A model generated the notes under the pieces. That model did no database searches. It was not told where the DNA came from and worked only from the letters and a program-made list of their open reading frames with translations. A program made the position numbers and the translations under genes. This document shows positions 62,576 through 64,000 of a stretch of DNA of 64,000 bases, one piece after another (within the stretch, counting starts at the first letter, position 1; every line of letters begins with the position of its first letter). This DNA comes from an uncultured Paracoccaceae bacterium (GTDB lineage Bacteria; Pseudomonadota; Alphaproteobacteria; Rhodobacterales; Rhodobacteraceae). The DNA is taken from NCBI GenBank assembly GCA_947489445.1, contig CANLDN010000009.1, forward strand, positions 124,001-188,000, read 5' to 3'.

Positions 62576-63786
62576 GACTTCAGCAATGCCTTCATATCGG
62601 TGGCGGGGGCGGTGACAAGTTTGGGGTCCGGGCTGCGCCCGGCCTCGATCAGTCGCTTGCCGATCATGTAGTTGCGCGGATCGTTCATTGCGTCGACGGC
62701 CAGCAGTTCGGTCCCTTTGTAATACCAGTTGGATTGCACGCCGGGTGCGTCGCCCTTGCGAATGTAGACATCTGTATAGCCCCGGTTCAGCCCCGCGATT
62801 TGCAGTTTGCAGTCGTATTGGTCGGACCAGAACCACGGTTTTGCGATATAAGGTTCATCGCGCCCCATGATGTTCAGCGCCACAGTTTCGGCCTGATGAA
62901 TGGCGTTGCCGACGCTTTCCAGCCGAATGCGTTCGCCATGGTAAAGCAGCGATGCACAATCGCCCGCCGCCCAGATATGGGGATCAGACGTGCGCCCGTA
63001 TTGATCGGTTGTAACCCCGTTATCGACCTCCAATCCTGCGCTATCAGCCAAGATTGTGGAGGGTGTGACGCCGACACCAACCACGGCGAAATCAAGCTGC
63101 AATATGTCGCCATCCGTCAGCACCGCTGCTGACACATGATCGTCGCCCAACAGCCGGTCCAACCCCACGCCTTCGCGAATGTCGACGCCGTGCGATTGGT
63201 GCAGTGCACGGAAATAATCAGAGGTTTCGGGCGCAGCGACCCGTTGCAGGATACGATCGGCGGCTTCCACCAGCGTGACTTTCAACCCCAGCTTTGACGC
63301 GACTGCTGCCGCCTCGAGCCCGATATAGCCACCGCCGACGATCACAACCCGCCTGCCGGCCTCAAAAGCGGGGGCCATAGCATCCGCATCGGCCAGATCG
63401 CGGACCAGAAACAGGCCATCCAGCATACCCCCAATTTCGGCGGGCAATGTGCGCGGATATGCGCCGACCGTCAGAACCAACTCATCGTAGTGGAGGCGTT
63501 CTTCTCCGGTCAGTGTGACCACATGAGCGACCGGATCAATTCCCACCGCACGGGTATTCAGACGCAGCGCGATCTGGTGGTCTTCGTAGAATTCAGCAGG
63601 GCGCAGATATAACCGTTCTTCGGCCATTTCCCCAAGTAAATAGGCCTTTGACAGGGGGGGGCGTTGGTAAGGGGGGACTGTTTCGCCGCAGATCAGGGTG
63701 ATTTGTCCGTCAAAACCTTCGGCGCGTAATTTGGCCACGACGGAGGCCCCGGCCTGTCCCCCGCCAACGACAACCACATGTGTCAT
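62572..63786 (-). CDS. FAD-dependent ferredoxin/rubredoxin reductase family protein
   Basis: 404 residues. FAD-binding VVVVGGGQAGASVVAKL at the N-terminus, the NAD-binding VVIVGGGYIGLEAAAVA (about 146-162), PPYQRPPLSKAYL (about 38-50), TPSTILADSAGLEV and the second FAD motif HIWAAGDCASLLY (about 267-279). It belongs to the putidaredoxin-reductase type group (about 400 residues) that passes electrons from NAD(P)H to a ferredoxin, rubredoxin or dioxygenase. The partner is not in the window. First gene of the unit leading to rsmD and the HAD phosphatase. Confidence 0.92.
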   Translation of the reverse strand: MTHVVVVGGGQAGASVVAKLRAEGFDGQITLICGETVPPYQRPPLSKAYLLGEMAEERLYLRPAEFYEDHQIALRLNTRAVGIDPVAHVVTLTGEERLHYDELVLTVGAYPRTLPAEIGGMLDGLFLVRDLADADAMAPAFEAGRRVVIVGGGYIGLEAAAVASKLGLKVTLVEAADRILQRVAAPETSDYFRALHQSHGVDIREGVGLDRLLGDDHVSAAVLTDGDILQLDFAVVGVGVTPSTILADSAGLEVDNGVTTDQYGRTSDPHIWAAGDCASLLYHGERIRLESVGNAIHQAETVALNIMGRDEPYIAKPWFWSDQYDCKLQIAGLNRGYTDVYIRKGDAPGVQSNWYYKGTELLAVDAMNDPRNYMIGKRLIEAGRSPDPKLVTAPATDMKALLKS

Positions 63787-63876
63787 GGGAATTTGCCCCT
63801 CTTTGCTGGCCCCTTGTTACGACAGACTCTATATGGGAAGCGTCGACAGACACAATTGCGAACAGGGGCTAATCAG

Positions 63877-64000
63877 ATGACAATCAAAGTAGGCGACACA
63901 CTGCCGGATGCGAATTTGCTGATCATGGGCGAAGACGGGCCAAAACAGGTGGCGATTTCGGAAAAAGTGAAAGACCGTAAAGTTGTGATTTTCGGGCTGC
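63877..64000 (+). CDS. Peroxiredoxin family protein (start only)
   Basis: The first 41 codons, MTIKVGDTLPDANLLIM onward to VVIFGL, are seen before the window ends. KVGDTLPDA and the KVVIFGL strand before the expected Cys motif fit Prx5/AhpC-type peroxiredoxins, which reduce hydrogen peroxide and organic peroxides. The catalytic Cys lies beyond the window. Divergent from the ferredoxin reductase gene, with 90 bases between. Confidence 0.8.
   Translation, partial: MTIKVGDTLPDANLLIMGEDGPKQVAISEKVKDRKVVIFGL

Overview
The window looks like chromosomal DNA from an alphaproteobacterium of the Rhodobacteraceae, Roseobacter side. This rests on the G+C-rich coding bias, many GTG/TTG starts with 1-4 nt gene overlaps, an accD-folC pair, tandem peptide deformylases near fmt, and several genes that resemble families mostly known from Rhodobacteraceae (DUF1523; probably DUF6638 and DUF6478, recalled from memory and not searched). 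No rRNA, tRNA, CRISPR array, insertion sequence or prophage was recognised.

Layout. 1-2353: end of an amine oxidase, a MalY/PatB C-S lyase, and a small membrane protein/XRE regulator pair with its own candidate operators. 2471-5922: three overlapping peptide deformylase-family genes and fmt, separated by two minus-strand genes, one of them a small papain-like hydrolase. 6052-9114: creatinase, a membrane protein and a Tat/lipoprotein L,D-transpeptidase. 9246-17030: a block of nine genes, eight or nine probably co-transcribed, built around an unusual AAA+ ATPase with a coiled-coil protein, a lipoprotein, four small membrane proteins and three large proteins of unknown function. 17115-21459: two-domain aldehyde dehydrogenase, deoC and an AraC regulator (deoxyribose use). 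21501-25835: DMT transporter, rpe, a DUF4173-like membrane protein and a two-component system. 25865-33446: maltose/alpha-glucoside system (malG, malF, malE, GH13 glucosidase; divergent lacI-type regulator and malK) with a palindromic operator between the arms. 33489-40133: an unassigned family protein, then urate breakdown (puuD, LysR, puuE-uraD fusion, allA, nucleobase permease). 40414-43358: an overlapping operon (CinA-like, GNAT, AhpD-like, OmpA-like). 43362-49313: GGDEF cyclase, LysR, FadH-type reductase, secreted protein, fasciclin lipoprotein. 49479-63786: mostly conserved housekeeping (ilvD, accD, folC, ispE, rsmD) mixed with conserved hypotheticals. 63877-64000: start of a peroxiredoxin.

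Two families of intergenic palindromes stand out. One (seven copies) is a short GGTGGG-type hairpin whose conserved outer bases provide the stop codons of the flanking genes at five copies. The other is a large compound hairpin present twice in opposite orientation. The best candidate for an undescribed system is the 9246-17030 AAA+/coiled-coil/membrane block. Its composition is seen directly; its function is not known from sequence.
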